From Anisakis pegreffii (lineage: Eukaryota; Nematoda; Chromadorea; Rhabditida; Anisakidae): a DNA stretch of 64,000 bases. The position numbers and the translations under genes are program-made. Position 1 is the stretch's first letter; each line of letters opens with the position of its first letter. Below, piece after piece: positions 33,224 to 45,897 of this stretch. Location: NCBI GenBank assembly GCA_035041965.1, contig JAPYMA010000173.1, positions 62,001-126,000 on the forward strand. The letters are read 5' to 3'. The notes below the pieces were generated by a model. It did not search any database. It had not been told where the DNA came from and saw only the letters and a list, made by a program, of their open reading frames with translations.

Positions 33224-34065
33224 CTAAACAACCAGTTGATAAAGCGACAGTTTATCGTTGAAATAAATTCAAGGATGCGTGCCGTATTGAAGGGCAAATT
33301 AATCAGATTGCGAAAGGATCGAAAAAATTCAGAATCGTTTTCGGTTTCATTCAACTTTTTGTGTTCACTTCTCTTCCGTTTTGCATTCCATAATTTTCAT
33401 TTTATGAGTAGTTCTTTAGTGCGTAACGAGTGCAATACATATTCTGTTGGGAAGCATTGTGATTTGATTGTGTTCAACATTTTGGTGGTTGATGTGACAC
33501 GACACCTTGGAATTTGCCCGACAATTCATCAAATGCCTATGATATATTTTGCACTTCAATTTTGCAAATTTCAATTATTTCACTTGATCAGATGAAATGA
33601 TGTAAGTTCGTTTGACGAACTTGGTGACCACTGTTAACTTGGCAAGTTAAATCGTTGACTGATTAAGAAATATTCTTATCATTGTTACCGAAGTGGATTG
33701 TTTTGTTCAGAATGATTTTCGATGCACGCATTGATGAGAACAAAATGAATTTGAAGTAATCACTGAAAGGTTTCAATATCACGATGAACTTTCAATGAAC
33801 TGAGCAATGCAATGGATGCATCATTATAATTCGAAAAGTACGACAAAATAAACCTCAATTCTCTTCCGTCCATCGATCGTAATTTTCGATTCGCTGCTGC
33901 TTTTTAATCAGTTTAGCATGTATGCATATTGTTTTTATCATAAGAGTTCATGAATAGAATCGAACTTTTAAAATTCTTCGCAACTTCGCCATCAATAAAA
34001 TGACTCATCATTGGCTGAATCACGTAAGATGACGAGACATTACTTCACATCATTCTTCATTTTCC

Positions 34066-34570
34066 TCACGAGAGAACAAAACGTTCGCTGCAATCATTTA
34101 ATGAATATGTGCAAAGCAGTTTTTTCAGATCTCGAGAAAGACATTCTCGACGAAAACACCTAGAATGAGGAGTAGGCGCATATTTGCTGTCCGTTTCAAG
34201 AACACCCATTCGCATCAGTTTGCGATGCCTGTTCACCGAATTCATCTTCGGCCGCCCTGAGGAATTCATCTTGTCACTACCATAAAATGAACAACGTTTC
34301 GTCGAGTTAACATCGTAAAAATTTGACGAAGTTGTATGAACTGAAGCGATCACTGCAACCGTTTTTTTGGTTCCATCTCTGTTCCATACGAATACCAGTA
34401 AATCGCTGAAAAAGGCGTTCGAGTGTCGAAGCCGAACACTGTTGAACCGGTCTCTGCGCAGTGATATGTGATTAAAGATGATAAGTGATCGATTCGATAC
34501 TGTGATCCGGATGATACTGTGTCTGAATAGTAGTTTTTTCCTCGCATGTTCACTGTACTTGCCATATTAT
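34066..34570 (-). CDS. Candidate large exon of a minus-strand gene
   Basis: A frame open for about 168 codons ends at TGA 34066. It includes SIIRITVSNRSLIIFNHISL, FFSDLLVFVWNRDGTKKTVA and a basic Arg/Lys/Cys-rich end (RCFRRECLSRDLKKLLC). An acceptor-like GCCTTTTTCAG occurs at about 34406, so the exon may start there. A second frame is open over 34350-34580, so the true frame of the 5' half is uncertain. No ATG is present and no family is recognised. Confidence 0.4.
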
Positions 34571-36095
34571 GAGCGAACAACTCAAAAAATTACGTCAACA
34601 GATTGTGTCACAAAATAGAATGGAATGTTTTCGAGAAGCCTAAAAAATGATCTTATAACCGGAAACATAGTTGGTGTGAACGTTTCGTTTCGGTGAATTT
34701 ACTGTTGTTTTAATGAACATTTGACGTTGACGTGTTCACATTACGTTTGTTAGAGATCATTTTTTGCACCCAAAAGTTGAGAATAACGAATATGCAATTG
34801 AAAAACTGGAAAATTTCATAAGCAGCAAACAGTCATCATATTGACGATCGAACCTTTAAGGAATTTTCGACGAATATGAGTAGTGCTCATTGACATGTCA
34901 CAACAACATTTCTGCGGTTTATTCGAACCGACTTTCACATCTTTTGTGATGTTATTGACTATCTATTGTGTTTGTTTGATGCATGACACAAACCTCATGA
35001 ACGCAGCAAACTGATTTTGGTCGATTTGGTGATGGCCACAGTGACTCACACTGATACCATTAAAAATTACAGTTGAACTCATGAGAAGATGACTATCTGA
35101 AAATATCAACACGTTCAGCTGAAAGCAGTTCCGGCGTTCAACTTTTCGTAGCTAGCGTTTGATTCACACAGATTTTTTCTAACAAGCCAAACAATCGAGA
35201 AACTGGAAAATGTTAACGGAATACTCAAGATGGCACTTGGAAAATCATGGACCGAGAACAACAATTACCTTACATTACCTCACATTCACAAGCGGGATTG
35301 TGTCAGAGTCAAACACAGTTTGTACTGTCAATAAATCAATTTTAATTCGTATCCTTTACGTTGCCCTCTCATCAGTTCCATCGCGATTATTGATGATTAT
35401 TGACGAGCCTACCAGCAACTTAACGCTGTCGTTACTCAAGCATTTTCCGTCCAACTAAGTGCAACGTCGAACTACTCAATATATGCGTTCTTATATTTTC
35501 CCATTCATTCGTCTCACCAACAATTTCAACTTCTCTTTAGTGTAAAGAGATTAATGACAGTTCATTCACTTCGCTCATTACCCTCAAAGGATTTCTTCAG
35601 TAAAACATTAAAGTTAATCACGAAACAAAAACAATTTTAGAATAGTGAGAATCGACGCAGGAGAACCGGATTGAGCTTAGGTTAGCCGCGCTTTCCATTC
35701 GATTCAAAAAAAATCATCTCAAATGGGATGATTCGTTGCCTGATGTAATTTCATTGCACTTTATTAAAAAAATGCCCTTTCTGATATTAGAAAAAGTGAC
35801 TGAGATCCCTCTCCTATGAAAAAACTCTGCTGAATATGTGAGCTGAAGCGATTCCTCTGAAACACGTTAACATTCCACTTGGTATTCAATTGTGACGATT
35901 TGAAAATAAATATTCGGAAGAGTCGAAGGTTCAATAGATGGATGGTTTTACAAGTGGAAGAGTTGAGTCATAGCGAACGGGTTGTGTTTGATTGAATTAA
36001 AGCGATGCGATTCAGTTGGATCAGTGGAGAAGAAAATTGCGAATCATTATGATTTGTTCAACGACGTCATTTAGGAGAATTATTGTGACAAAAAG
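34571..36095. other. Intergenic, no gene seen
   Basis: There are only short open frames (such as 35210-35458 on the plus strand) without splice pairs or a recognisable motif. Confidence 0.4.
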
Positions 36096-36284
36096 TCACA
36101 ATATGGCACGTACGTTTATGTGATTAGTTTGGTATATTGCGTTTCTCCATCGTCCGAAACATTCAGTGCGTGCAATGATACCGTAGATAGTACTCTTCCC
36201 TAGGTTGAACCTGAACGAAAAATATTGAATTGTTCCACGATCGATTGCTGGCAATGTCTGCGGAAAGCAAGACATTGAATGCAC
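36096..36284 (-). pseudogene. Possible PIF/Harbinger transposase fragment
   Basis: The minus strand encodes FRFNLGKSTIYGIIARTECF followed by GRWRNAIYQ. The arrangement LGKST.YGII..T resembles the helix-turn-helix segment ahead of the DDE domain in Harbinger-type transposases. Nothing else of a transposase is visible, so at best this is a relic. Confidence 0.25.
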
Positions 36285-37840
36285 TGTTACATCAACAATT
36301 TGACGAATCGAATCGTATTTGTGATCATTTTCAAAGTATCAAGCTGGAAGCAAAATAATTCATACTGGAATGCACAATAAAGATACAAGACCTAATCTTA
36401 CGGAGAAGTTGAACCAACATGATATTTGGAATTTCTCAGAAAATTTATAGGTTAATTTCAATTTATATAAGTTAATGTTAATGTGAAAAATAAACTAGCA
36501 AACGGTCTCTGAATAAAGTATCGTCCAAAAAAGGTTTCCAGAACAGAACTGCCCGATACGAAACGTATGTGAAAATGCTTAGTGATATTACCTCCGTTTC
36601 CATGATCACTTTTGTGTTGACAATATTCAGTTCTTATCAAAACTCATGCCAAAATCGCTTTACCTAACCAGCACTGTTAAAATTGCATCAACAGAATGAA
36701 ACGAAGACTTTCAGCTGTTCGTCACTTTTTGGAAGTAATTGTTGGAGGTGAATCACATCCGAATGTCATAAATTATGCAACTGTATGATACATTCATTGG
36801 TCGAATATGTTTCTTTAACTATGACTATAAATCTACATTATTGTGCGTTGTAAAAGCACAGTTTAAAGCATCGGAATGATTATAATTTGTACATCGTTCA
36901 ATGGAGTGTTGTGATAATTCTCGATTCTAAAATTGCTTATCGTTAGTCGAAACAACGATCACATCTCGATAACTTTGTTAGCGATAATGTTGGCAATAAT
37001 AACGAGTTTATGAAACGCCCGTGGAAATGGTGAATCTGTTTGAGTTGTTTCGCACTTATGAGCACAGCAAGTTCTCATTGAGCTAAATCAAGAGATAGAC
37101 GGCTAGTTGAACACTAATTGTGTGACATGCTATCTTGTTTCGATTGTCGGAACTATTTACTGTTCTTGACAAATTGGAGCATTCATAAAAGTCGCATTGC
37201 ACACTCATCAAATTGGTACTCAATAAATCGTCAATGAACATTTGATGAATGGACTGCTATGAAGCGATAAGAAAGATCACTTCGGAACAATGCTTCTCTT
37301 GCAATGCATTTCACTGCTTAGTTAGCGCAGTGAAACACTTCGCAAGTCAGTGGATTCATTTCGTGAATTCACGTTAAATTTCAATCTCCCAGCAGCAATA
37401 TGTGTCAATTTAATCGCAGCAAGCATCAATCAGTTCAAGACTGCTTCCAATAACTAGCAACAGCAGATTTTTATGAAATGTCATGCGTTAAAGAGTTTCG
37501 GTTACGAGAAGCATTATGACCGTGTCAAAATTCTATCATTCACTTGTCAGATGCTGCTGCATACGTGAAAACTAATCTCATCATATCCATTCAACTCAGA
37601 GCAGACATAGGCAGAATCATGCTGAGGATGTCGGCAGGTATACCGAATGGAAGCAATATGTGCGGTAAAATTTCGAACGCTCGTAGAGTGGAGAATCGTT
37701 ACTCTATTGCTGACTATTCAAGTCGGTTCATCCGAACGGATGTGCTCAATCATCTTGCTCATGTGGCTCTAGAATTAGGCTTCCCACTGAATTAATAGAC
37801 TATTTTTGAGGATGATCAAATTATGACGAAATAATTTTAG
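36285..37840. other. Region upstream of the nuclear-receptor-like exons
   Basis: A plus-strand open frame at 37544-37795, starting after ACTTGTCAG and ending ALELGFPLN, may be an exon of an upstream gene or of the receptor-like gene. It has no recognised domain. The rest appears non-coding. Confidence 0.3.
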
Positions 37841-38191
37841 CAGTCAACCCCGAGCGTTTGTTGTTGTGTCGTGTTTGCGATGAATGCATGCAGAATTCGA
37901 TTCAAAATGAGAGTGTGTAACAATAATGAATGGTTACAAATAGATACAGATGCTGTTCGTTCAATAAATATTACATTCCTTGCTATCATTGCTGTGCAGC
38001 ATTCTTTAAATTACCGAATTATTGTGTACGTACGAGTGGAACATTGTGCTCACATAATGCATATGTGCTAGTATTGTCAGGATTATTGAACTTGTCGATG
38101 CCACCCTTTGAGAGATCTTCTCAAAGAGGAACTAAAACACTGGATAGAATTATCACCAAACATAACAGACAGAAGATTACTTACCAGCATT
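37841..38191 (+). CDS. Nuclear hormone receptor-like zinc-finger region, degenerate
   Basis: After ATAATTTTAG at 37831-37840 the plus strand reads VNPERLLLCRVCDEC, the opening CxxC of a nuclear-receptor DNA-binding domain. From about 37950 it reads KYYIPCYHCCAAFFKLPNYC, matching the end of the first finger and the P-box helix (typical nematode form CRACAAFFRR). Then come TSGTLCSHN and, just before a consensus donor (GTAAGT at 38192), ITYQHC. The normal FFRR arginines and the second-finger CxxC spacing are altered. Joining the two parts needs a 33-bp intron (37917-37949), shorter than usual, so this is either a very divergent receptor of the expanded nematode NHR family or a decaying copy. Downstream exons are not resolved; the open plus frame at 38443-38811 is a candidate. 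Confidence 0.55.
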
Positions 38192-38442
38192 GTAAGTATG
38201 CGTCAGGATGCATCTGTAGCCATATTCGGACACATGCTAAGAGTTGCCGTAATCCGCTCTTCACATCATGGCGTTTTCGTACGAACAAAGTAGCGTTGTC
38301 AGTCTTCGCTGAAGCACTTTGATCCTTCTGAGCATAACGTTAGTAACTTGAGTGCTTGATTTTGGAATGCTTTTGAAGAAGTTTTGAATCATTGAATGGA
38401 GAATGAGACTGGATATAAAATGAGATATGCGTTCATGACAAA

Positions 38443-38811
38443 ATGTGGCTTAGTGAAACGGAAAGTGAGGTGACGTTTGATGGAATTGACGGAGAGAACG
38501 AAGAGCAAACTGGTTTTGTGCGTTGGATGCTTCGGATGGTTGTAAGCAAGAAACTTTTTGGAAAGAAAAAAACTTGTTGTGGTCATGATAATTCAACGAA
38601 ACTGGAGCAACTTTCTAAGCAACTAACGCTAAGAATAACTTCTCTTCAAAGTTTTTTTTTTCTGCTCGCTCCAGCAATTTCAAAAGAAAAAACATTAATA
38701 AACGCAACGCGCCGTTGCAATCAAATGATAATAGCCGCTTATGAAACTGACATTAATGGAGGAAATGACTTTGATGTGAGCAGAACAAGTGAAGGAAATA
38801 ATTTCGACTGA
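38443..38811 (+). CDS. Candidate exon downstream of the receptor-like region
   Basis: An open plus frame of 122 codons, acidic at first (ESEVTFDGIDGENEEQTGF), then Lys-rich, then a hydrophobic run (LRITSLQSFFFLLAPAISKE), ending at TGA 38809. It could be part of a ligand-binding domain of the receptor upstream, but I see no signature. The minus strand of the same region has only weaker frames. Confidence 0.3.
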   Translation: MWLSETESEVTFDGIDGENEEQTGFVRWMLRMVVSKKLFGKKKTCCGHDNSTKLEQLSKQLTLRITSLQSFFFLLAPAISKEKTLINATRRCNQMIIAAYETDINGGNDFDVSRTSEGNNFD

Positions 38812-39810
38812 ATATAATTGTATTCCCATAAAAAAGTCGCTCCAATTATGAAATTACAGTCGCTGATACTTTTTCTATCGATGAAAGGCATATCGCAGCC
38901 CTTTGCTGGATAATCGAATGCTGGAAGATGAGACAGATATGTCACCGATGACAGATGAACTGAAAATGAATCACTTCGTTCGTTTTCGAATGTATACAAC
39001 TGAGTGGAGTGCAATTAACGCTGAGAAACAAACTAACTTCTGGGTAATACCACAGAATTGATTTCGGTGATAAATTTCTGAGACTATTTACAACACAATT
39101 GAATAGAATGTCGGTTGGCTTGCGTGCACTTCTTCAATTCATCCCGTCTTCATTCCCAACACAATAAGCAAGCGAAACCATCTCGCACTCATGAAAACAG
39201 CAACAATTCATGCATTCATTTGTACTGAATATAAGGTCATCATGCTATAAGTTTTAATGGCATTAAACATCAACTACAAACCAAATCACAGACGTTTCCT
39301 CTGAGAAGAGTTCATTATGCATATTATTGCGAAAGGAAAGTTGCTATTTCTTCGGATGCTTTCAATTTTACTTCTCAACCAAACAACTTGAAAGCATGCT
39401 CTACTTCGACTGTTTTAGGCACTTGTTGGCAACCCCAAAAAACACTCATTTATTCCATTCGCGCAATCAAACAGCAAAACTTTTTTGCTAGTCCATGTTT
39501 GCGTGCGCTTGTCATGCATCAAAGAAGTAACCAACCATAACGTAATATAAGAAGTTTGAAGTGATAGCACATGACATTCGTTGCACTAAGAAGCTGCCTG
39601 CAGGCATCCCGATAAGACGCTGCCTAACCGATTCATCAACATGATGGTGGCAATACGAAAAACAAGTACCTCGGTGAAATGATCTGACGAAATAACAAAT
39701 GGTTTACGCATCATAAGCGAACCATGGTGATTGTGGTTTATTTAGACTTTTTGTTTTTTTTTTCCCCGATTGATCTAGTCAAAGAAAAGTGCAAAATTAG
39801 CGCACAGTTG
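38812..39810. other. Intergenic, nothing clear
   Basis: AT-rich; no exon with both splice borders found on either strand. Confidence 0.4.
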
Positions 39811-40053
39811 TCAAATCGGATAGTTTGGCGGAAAGTAATTTGAAGAAATTTTCTTTGATCGGTCGTGAGAGTAGTCGTCAAACGGAAGGAAAATTGTGTG
39901 CTCAAGTGTAGGTTCTGGTTTTTCCACGACCAAAAAATGTCTCCAATAACGACGAAAAAAAAAGCCTTCAATAATCGAATCAATCTCTCCTATGACCTTG
40001 TTGAACGGGTGGAATTTTGCTGACGACTCATAGTACAAGACAGGAAAGAGCAA
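39811..40053 (-). CDS. Candidate terminal exon, unknown product
   Basis: The minus-strand frame ends at TAG 39811 and reads SSAKFHPFNKVIGEIDSIIE, then RRYWRHFLVVEKPEPTLEHT and FLPFDDYSHDRSKKISSNYF. Mixed, mostly hydrophilic composition suggests a real soluble C-terminus. No ATG is supported, and the acceptor near 40030 (ACTATGAG) is weak. No domain is recognised. Confidence 0.4.
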   Translation of the reverse strand: MLFPVLYYESSAKFHPFNKVIGEIDSIIEGFFFRRYWRHFLVVEKPEPTLEHTIFLPFDDYSHDRSKKISSNYFPPNYPI

Positions 40054-40340
40054 AACAAATACATATTACACAAACAAAATAAATGAAAATGATTTTTGAA
40101 AAATTGATGAAACCAAAACAAAAAAAAGCTGAGCCATGCCTTTGCAAACAGTACAACATTTCAAGGACAATTCAAATGTCGGCCTCAATGACTGCTTACT
40201 TGTTCGACTTGTTTATTGTTCGGCAAACGAGAGTGAAAGAATCATGAGGAGATTATGTCATAAAGGTCAATTTATGTGGCAGCAATTCAATTCGTCAAAA
40301 AAAAATAAGGCGAATGGATTCAGTATGAAGTTATCCTCTC

Positions 40341-40553
40341 TTGCAATCACTCGGATCAACTGAGAATGAGAAGCACCGGAACAAAATTAATGGTGAGTTG
40401 AATTCCGGTGAAACTAAAGATGTTGAAAACGTGAGAACAACAGCAATAAATTTCGCATCAGAAGCAGAACCAAGTGGGATTCTCTCAGAGGAAGCAGCAA
40501 GTGCTCTGTGTACGTCAAGTCAAGATCAGGAACGCGCAAAATGCGTCAAATAG
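40341..40553 (+). CDS. Candidate terminal exon, acidic low-complexity
   Basis: A plus frame of 70 codons, rich in Glu, Ser, Ala and Asn (STENEKHRNKINGELNSGET, ASEAEPSGILSEEAASALC), ending QERAKCVK with a stop at 40551. Likely an unstructured protein tail. Upstream, the frame at 40136-40363 overlaps it in another phase; an intron between them is possible but not established. Confidence 0.35.
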   Translation: MQSLGSTENEKHRNKINGELNSGETKDVENVRTTAINFASEAEPSGILSEEAASALCTSSQDQERAKCVK

Positions 40554-41229
40554 CTTCAAGATGATATTCATGGACGTGATTCGAATCCCACTGTGAATAG
40601 GTGTAGTTGTTGGCGATGGAAGAAGTGGCACTGCAACTAAACGAGAATATCATTTTTGTAACATAATTTCCAGAATGTATAGTTGAATGATGCCGGGAAA
40701 AAATCATCTCGAATTTGGCCACTGTCAAAATTCAGTGAGGAAGTATAGGTGCATGTATAAGAGCATGAATTAATGTTCATTGAAGTGTTCAGAGAATTGC
40801 GTTGTAAATTGATGTGATCATGAAGGGCGCTGATACTTGCTGAAAATCTAATCTCTGATGTAACAACACAAACAGTATTTGTGGATCGAAAAAGCAGAGC
40901 ATCATTATGGTAATTATCATTATTATTAATAAAGAAAGAGGCAGAGAGAGTTTATGTGTAAATTTGGTTGATTGCTTTTATAACGAGAATCTTCCTTTCT
41001 AACAAACCAAAAAAAGATCCTCACTTGATACACTCAAATGAACGTTCCAAATCGCATTGTTGATCGTATTCATTAAATGCAAAGGTTGACGAAGAAACGC
41101 GAAAGAACATTTGAAAAACCTGAGTTAGTGTGTGTAAGGAATGCTGTGTACAGATCGTCAATTGTGTAATTCGACGAGCAACATGATTTACCCACCTGTC
41201 CTGTCCCCTGAAGCCAACCCAAATCAATG
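40554..41229. other. Intergenic region upstream of family member D
   Basis: No exon supported. It leads into the TATA box at 41230. Confidence 0.4.
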
Positions 41230-41237
41230 TATAAAAG
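41230..41237 (+). promoter_or_regulatory. TATA box of family member D
   Basis: TATAAAAG, 91 bp before the ATG at 41328; same placement as for members B and E. Confidence 0.6.
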
Positions 41238-41327
41238 CGTTGCACATCGACACTCGCAGCATCTTCCACTTCTTCTGCTATTTGGCTGTACGGTGCTTTT
41301 GTGCTAATCGAACAAACTCCACTCAAC

Positions 41328-42834
41328 ATGATGGTTGGTTGCTTTCTTCAATTCACATCAAATACTTCTTCACTTTTTCTACAGTTATGCGAATGCCACC
41401 TCCGGATATTCAACTGACTACTGATTGAAGCTTGATGTAGTACGATACCATTTGCAATTTGCTGGCATAGTCTCATATTTTTCGTTATAAATTTAATTGT
41501 TGAGTCAAATTCTTTGTGAGGTCATGATCAGATCAATACATTCATATCCTGTAGAGTATCCACGAGTATCCCTTATCCCTTACAAGTATCCCTTTCGAAG
41601 ACATAATCGTTTAATCTGAAAACTGATTTCGTAACCAATTGATTTCTTGAGTGTGCTGCCATATTTAGTTCTTCATCCAGATCACACTCTACAGCACATT
41701 TTACATCTTAGAAGACTGTTGCAATCAGGCTGTAACACTCTTTTACAATGAGCTTCCTTATGTGCTAAGACACTGCAGAAAAGACCTGTCTAATCGCCGA
41801 AAACAAAACAATATTCTAAATGCGCTGCATTTTCGCGTGCTTTTTGATCTCAGCTAATGCTACATTTCAACTTGAAAGTCACCCAAAATCTAAGTGCTCA
41901 ACAATTTTTGATTAAGATTCTCACATGCAATTTCGAAGCCAAATGATATTTCCGTTTTGTTAACATCAATTTGTCTCTTCACAGTTCATTAACTCAAGAC
42001 TTTCATACACATAACAAAGCCGGTTTCATTCAGTTCTTTAGAACCACAATCAACTGAGCCACAAAAAAAAGTTGCATTCATTCGAAATTTCTTCACATTT
42101 CTCATGCTAGCCGCAACAGAACAAGTTTGTCAAAACACTTTTGTATTTCTCATTTGACAATGAAGACATTTTTAGAGGTCGTTTGACGAGCAACTGTCAT
42201 CCATAATTGCGTAATCGTTGACAGAAAAACATTAGCAATTTTGAAGAACCTATCCATTCAACACCTCAACGAATCATATCGATCTGTCGAATTTCAGAAA
42301 CTTTTATTGTTCCTTCTGCTCGTCACTCCCTGCCTTTCGTGCTCGGGTGGTGGATGCTGTGGTAGAGGCACAAAAACGATGCCAATGCTTAGCAATAAGG
42401 CTATCCCACTCGGAAGCGAGAAGATGATGGCTATGGGTGGTGGAGATGCACCACAACTCAATGGAGGTGTGCCTATGGGATACAGCGCTCTACGTGGCAG
42501 CCGCACAAGTGTGGAGAAATTGAAGTAAGCTTTACGTCAGCGAATTCTGAAAGCACATTTCACTGCTTTCTTTACATGTGTCACGTTTGTGGCTGCTCCA
42601 TAGCTAGTGGCCAGTGGGAACGTTCATTTCTAAGGCAACCAACATCATGGTTCTAATGGAAATGTTCAAACGTTGTATAGCAAATGAAGATCAGAATAAT
42701 TTCTGAAGAGATTTAGGCAAAGAACGAATCGAAATTTTGAAAGATCTTAATTGTCACATTCAATCTAAGGTGTTGTCAAATTGATTGGATGTGTTTTCAG
42801 CTCGGCACCACAAGAAGTTGAAAAGACAGCATAA
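41328..42834 (+). CDS. Family member D: small secreted Cys/Gly-rich protein (88 aa)
   Basis: Exons are 41328-41333 (two Met codons, donor GTTGGT), 42298-42524 and 42801-42834, with phases 0 and 2. Exon 2 holds the signal core (KLLLFLLLVTPCLS), CSGGGCCGRG, then a Met/Gly-rich part with NKAIPLGSEKMMAMGGG. Exon 3 is only 34 bp (SAPQEVEKTA, TAA at 42832). It is closest to member E: both have LLL...VTPCLxC, CSGGG, a KAIPLG motif and a ...VEKT..A ending, so D and E form a subfamily within the wider group. Mature Cys number is low (about three). A secreted product is clear; function is unknown. Confidence 0.85.
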
Positions 42835-43017
42835 TGGTCTGGGGCCTTAACGTCGCAGAGTACTCACGCCTAGATATCATTGTTTAAGTGTTTGTACAAA
42901 TTATGAGCTGTACTGCAACAACAATTCAACGCAATTTGGTGAACTTTTAGAAAATTGTAACACGCAGTGCATTCAGGCTGGATAACGGACGATCGCCAAA
43001 TTTTTTATAATGACTGA

Positions 43018-43704
43018 ATGAAAATAATTTGCACAATGCGGAAATGGAAAAGCGTTAGCGCAGTACAGTCTTCTCGTAAAGTATTGTATGATGTGCCTTA
43101 TGCTGCAATCAAGTTTCTCATTTATCATCATCATTATTTCTTTTCGAAACACAACAGCCGAAGTCTATTTCTCATGTCGAACTCCGCTAGTAGTTTCTCA
43201 AATTATGCATTTATGATCCTCCTGATTGTTTCTCCCGTTCACTTGTATTCTACTACATTCACGTAGTCTTCATTTATCTCGTAAATTGTTGTATTTTGTA
43301 TTTCCTTAAGTTTAATGACCGACTAATTTATACATATAAAAAATATGTGGTTGAGTTTGAAATTTGCATTTTTTGATGCATTGTTAAACGAATACCTTCA
43401 TTTGATAAACAAACCTTTAATATACAATTGTGTGTTGTATACAAAACACTTGAATTGAAAGCTGATTATAGGTATGCACCGCAGAATTATTTTGAAACAA
43501 TAGTTGAGCCAGAAAAGGAAACATTCTGCTGCAGAACTGAGTTCACAAGATGACAAATTGAGTTCAACGTTCAGGCTGGGAAAAGTGGTGCAGACGCCTG
43601 GTGAAGTTGCACAAAATTTAACATTCCTTTCATCTGATGAGAGCAAGAGTAAACGTTTGTTAGAGCAAATTGCAGAAAGCTTCATTCAGATGAAAGAATC
43701 ATAA
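43018..43704 (+). CDS. Candidate two-exon gene, small Ser/Lys-rich protein
   Basis: Exon 43018-43080 (MKIICTMRKWKSVSAVQSSR, donor GTATTG) joins in phase 0 to 43504-43704, which follows AACAATAG and reads SQKRKHSAAELSSQDDKLSS...LLEQIAESFIQMKES, then TAA. The second exon is strongly protein-like, with a KRKH cluster that could serve nuclear entry, a Ser-rich centre and a terminal amphipathic helix. The first exon and the join are less sure; an upstream exon elsewhere is possible. Confidence 0.4.
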
Positions 43705-44488
43705 CGTGAATCTGGCGAGTGGGCAAGATTATCGGCGTTCAACGGATTAGAATCATTTCAGTTCGGTAGTAATAGTGATTATAACTGAACTATTCTCGTA
43801 CGCCTCAAACACACCTCTCAAATGAAGACAGAATTTCATGGCAGTTTGAGCTGTATCCGCCAAATTTAAGCGTTCACTCATGATCCGAAAAACGAACCTG
43901 TTATTCCCGACTCTTTTTATCGAATGAACTGACCAGAATAAGTTGCATGTCGAATTTATAAAACGTGCTCATTTTACTGTTTCCCATTCAAGAGTATCTG
44001 CGAACCGCTATCCTAATGTCAGTAAATATCCTGGCATATTTGAAGGGCATTGTAACATTTTTCAGTGATTTTTCACAGAGTTCGGTCGATGACCATCGAC
44101 AAAAGCCCAGCATTTGCTAACTCTAGCTTCTGATGTGTTCAGTACCACAACCACGTATCGTCCAATGTCGCCAACTGAAAATTGGAAAACGATGGAAGTG
44201 TGATTGCAACGTACAACCGTGAATATCACTTCACGGCTGAACTATGATCTATGACTTGCTGTTCGGTTTGTAGTCTCTCAAGACACTGATCGTGAGATGA
44301 GGAAATAAACGGATTCAAGGCATGCAACCGAACTGTATATGTTTACGTTTGATCAATCAAGTGGTCAGCTTGACTGCTTTGAAATGCACGAAACTTTAAT
44401 GCGAAAACAGCAATCAGTATTTTTAAACAAAAGGATGGATTCCGGATCCATTTCAAGAAACCGCATTCTTTCATCAATATATTGCCAA
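43705..44488. other. Intergenic, no gene seen
   Basis: Short open frames only, before the first of the GC-rich elements. Confidence 0.4.
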
Positions 44489-44847
44489 CTAGTGTTCGTC
44501 GAGAATTCGAGTGTTCAAGCGCTCCTCGCGGTACCCGTCGGGGTCCCTGTCGAGGACTCCAACGGGTAGCGTGGGGAGCGCTCCCCGACTTTTCTGCGGG
44601 GACCCACCTGTCCAGTTTTCTCCCCGCGGGAACCCCGGGCGATCCGCTCCTCGACTTTGTCTCGGCCCCCTCCCCTCTTCAACTTTCGCTTCCCGATGGG
44701 GAGGACGAACTCCCCGTCCACTCCGTCGGGGAGAACGGGGAGCGTGAACCTACGGGAATACCGCGAACAATCAAATGGAAATAGCGGAATACCGCTGCAA
44801 CACTTCCAATATTATCTTGTTGTTTGTTTTGAAATGTGAGGATAAGG
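44489..44847 (-). mobile_element. GC-rich Helitron-like element, copy 1
   Basis: Read on the minus strand, the element begins near ACCTTATCCTCACATTTC, has an AT-rich lead, then about 250 bp of very GC-rich sequence with GTCCCCG/CGGGGAC palindromes, and ends CGACGAACACTAG at 44489. Copy 4 matches it on the plus strand from ACCTTATACTCACATTTC to CGACGAACACTAA. A GC hairpin followed by CTRR resembles a Helitron 3' end, but the 5' TC is not evident. Confidence 0.5.
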
Positions 44848-45540
44848 TCTTGGGCTCAAATTCTGTTCGATTAGAGCGATCTGCTGTTTGAATTCTTGGA
44901 CTATAAAATTTAGAATGCCCAGTATGGAAGTTTTGGTTCGACTGTCGTTTATAAAAGGAATCAAATATTGTTGAGAGGAAACAGTAGATGGCAAACGGCA
45001 TTTTTTAAGGATATGATCATAGGGATCGAAAAACTTGCTAAGAAAGATGATTTCTTAAGTTTTCAATCTGTCATTTATTTAAAAATTCATGATTTTGCCC
45101 TCATGTCAACTGAGTTGTTGATCGAGTGATATTGATTTATTTCGATATGAGAAGTTTGAATTCATTATCCAAGAATTCATTACAATTGCTAAATCCGTCT
45201 GTTCATCAAACAGTTCGAAAATTCTCACTTCGTTCTGTACTGATGATGCTTCCGATAATTATTGTTGAGGTATTGGATTATTGGGGGCGTGAGTTACTGT
45301 AAAAGTGATATGATATTGCAGACAATAAGATAGGATAGAACTGATAAGGTGAAGGTGTAAATAAAACAAAACCAAGTTATTGTGAGGGTTTTGAACGGTA
45401 ACAACATGTTATTTAAAGCTGTATTCGTGAACACATTATCATTGATAAACGATTTCATTTCATTGCCAACGGTGCACATCGAGAGGAAAAATTCTATTTG
45501 AAAAGCTGAGACGGAATTTACAAAAAAAACTCTTTAAGTA
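44848..45540. other. Spacer between GC-rich elements
   Basis: AT-rich, without coding signals. Confidence 0.4.
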
Positions 45541-45826
45541 AAGAAGAAAAATCTTTAAAAAATTCAAATTCTGTCAAAAAACTGAGCTGAAATGCTCCTC
45601 GTCCTCCTCGTCGGGGAATACCGGGAGCGGTCATTCCCAGACGGGGTCCCCACACGCAATTCGCTCTCCGACTTTCTTGTGGGGAACTCACCCGTCCAGT
45701 TTTATCCCCGCGAGGACCCTCTCGCACAACTTGCTCCCCGACTTTCTTGTAGGGACCTCCCCTCCGTTCAGGTTTCTCCCGCCGGGAACCCCCACCGTCC
45801 GAAAAACTGCTCCCCAACGAACACTA
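45541..45826 (+). mobile_element. GC-rich Helitron-like element, copy 2
   Basis: An AT-rich lead (AAGAAGAAAAATCTTT...) is followed by GCTGAAATGCTCCTCG, then GC-rich sequence with repeated CTCCCCGACTTTCTTGTGGG-like units, ending CAACGAACACTA at about 45824. The lead matches the inverted copy 3, so copies 2 and 3 form a subfamily distinct from 1 and 4 in their 5' part but sharing the 3' end. Confidence 0.5.
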
Positions 45827-45897
45827 TTGCCAACGAGCAGTACAGGTAATCTTTCACTGTCAATCTCTATATGAAATGATTGAGCAATGGGCGAATA

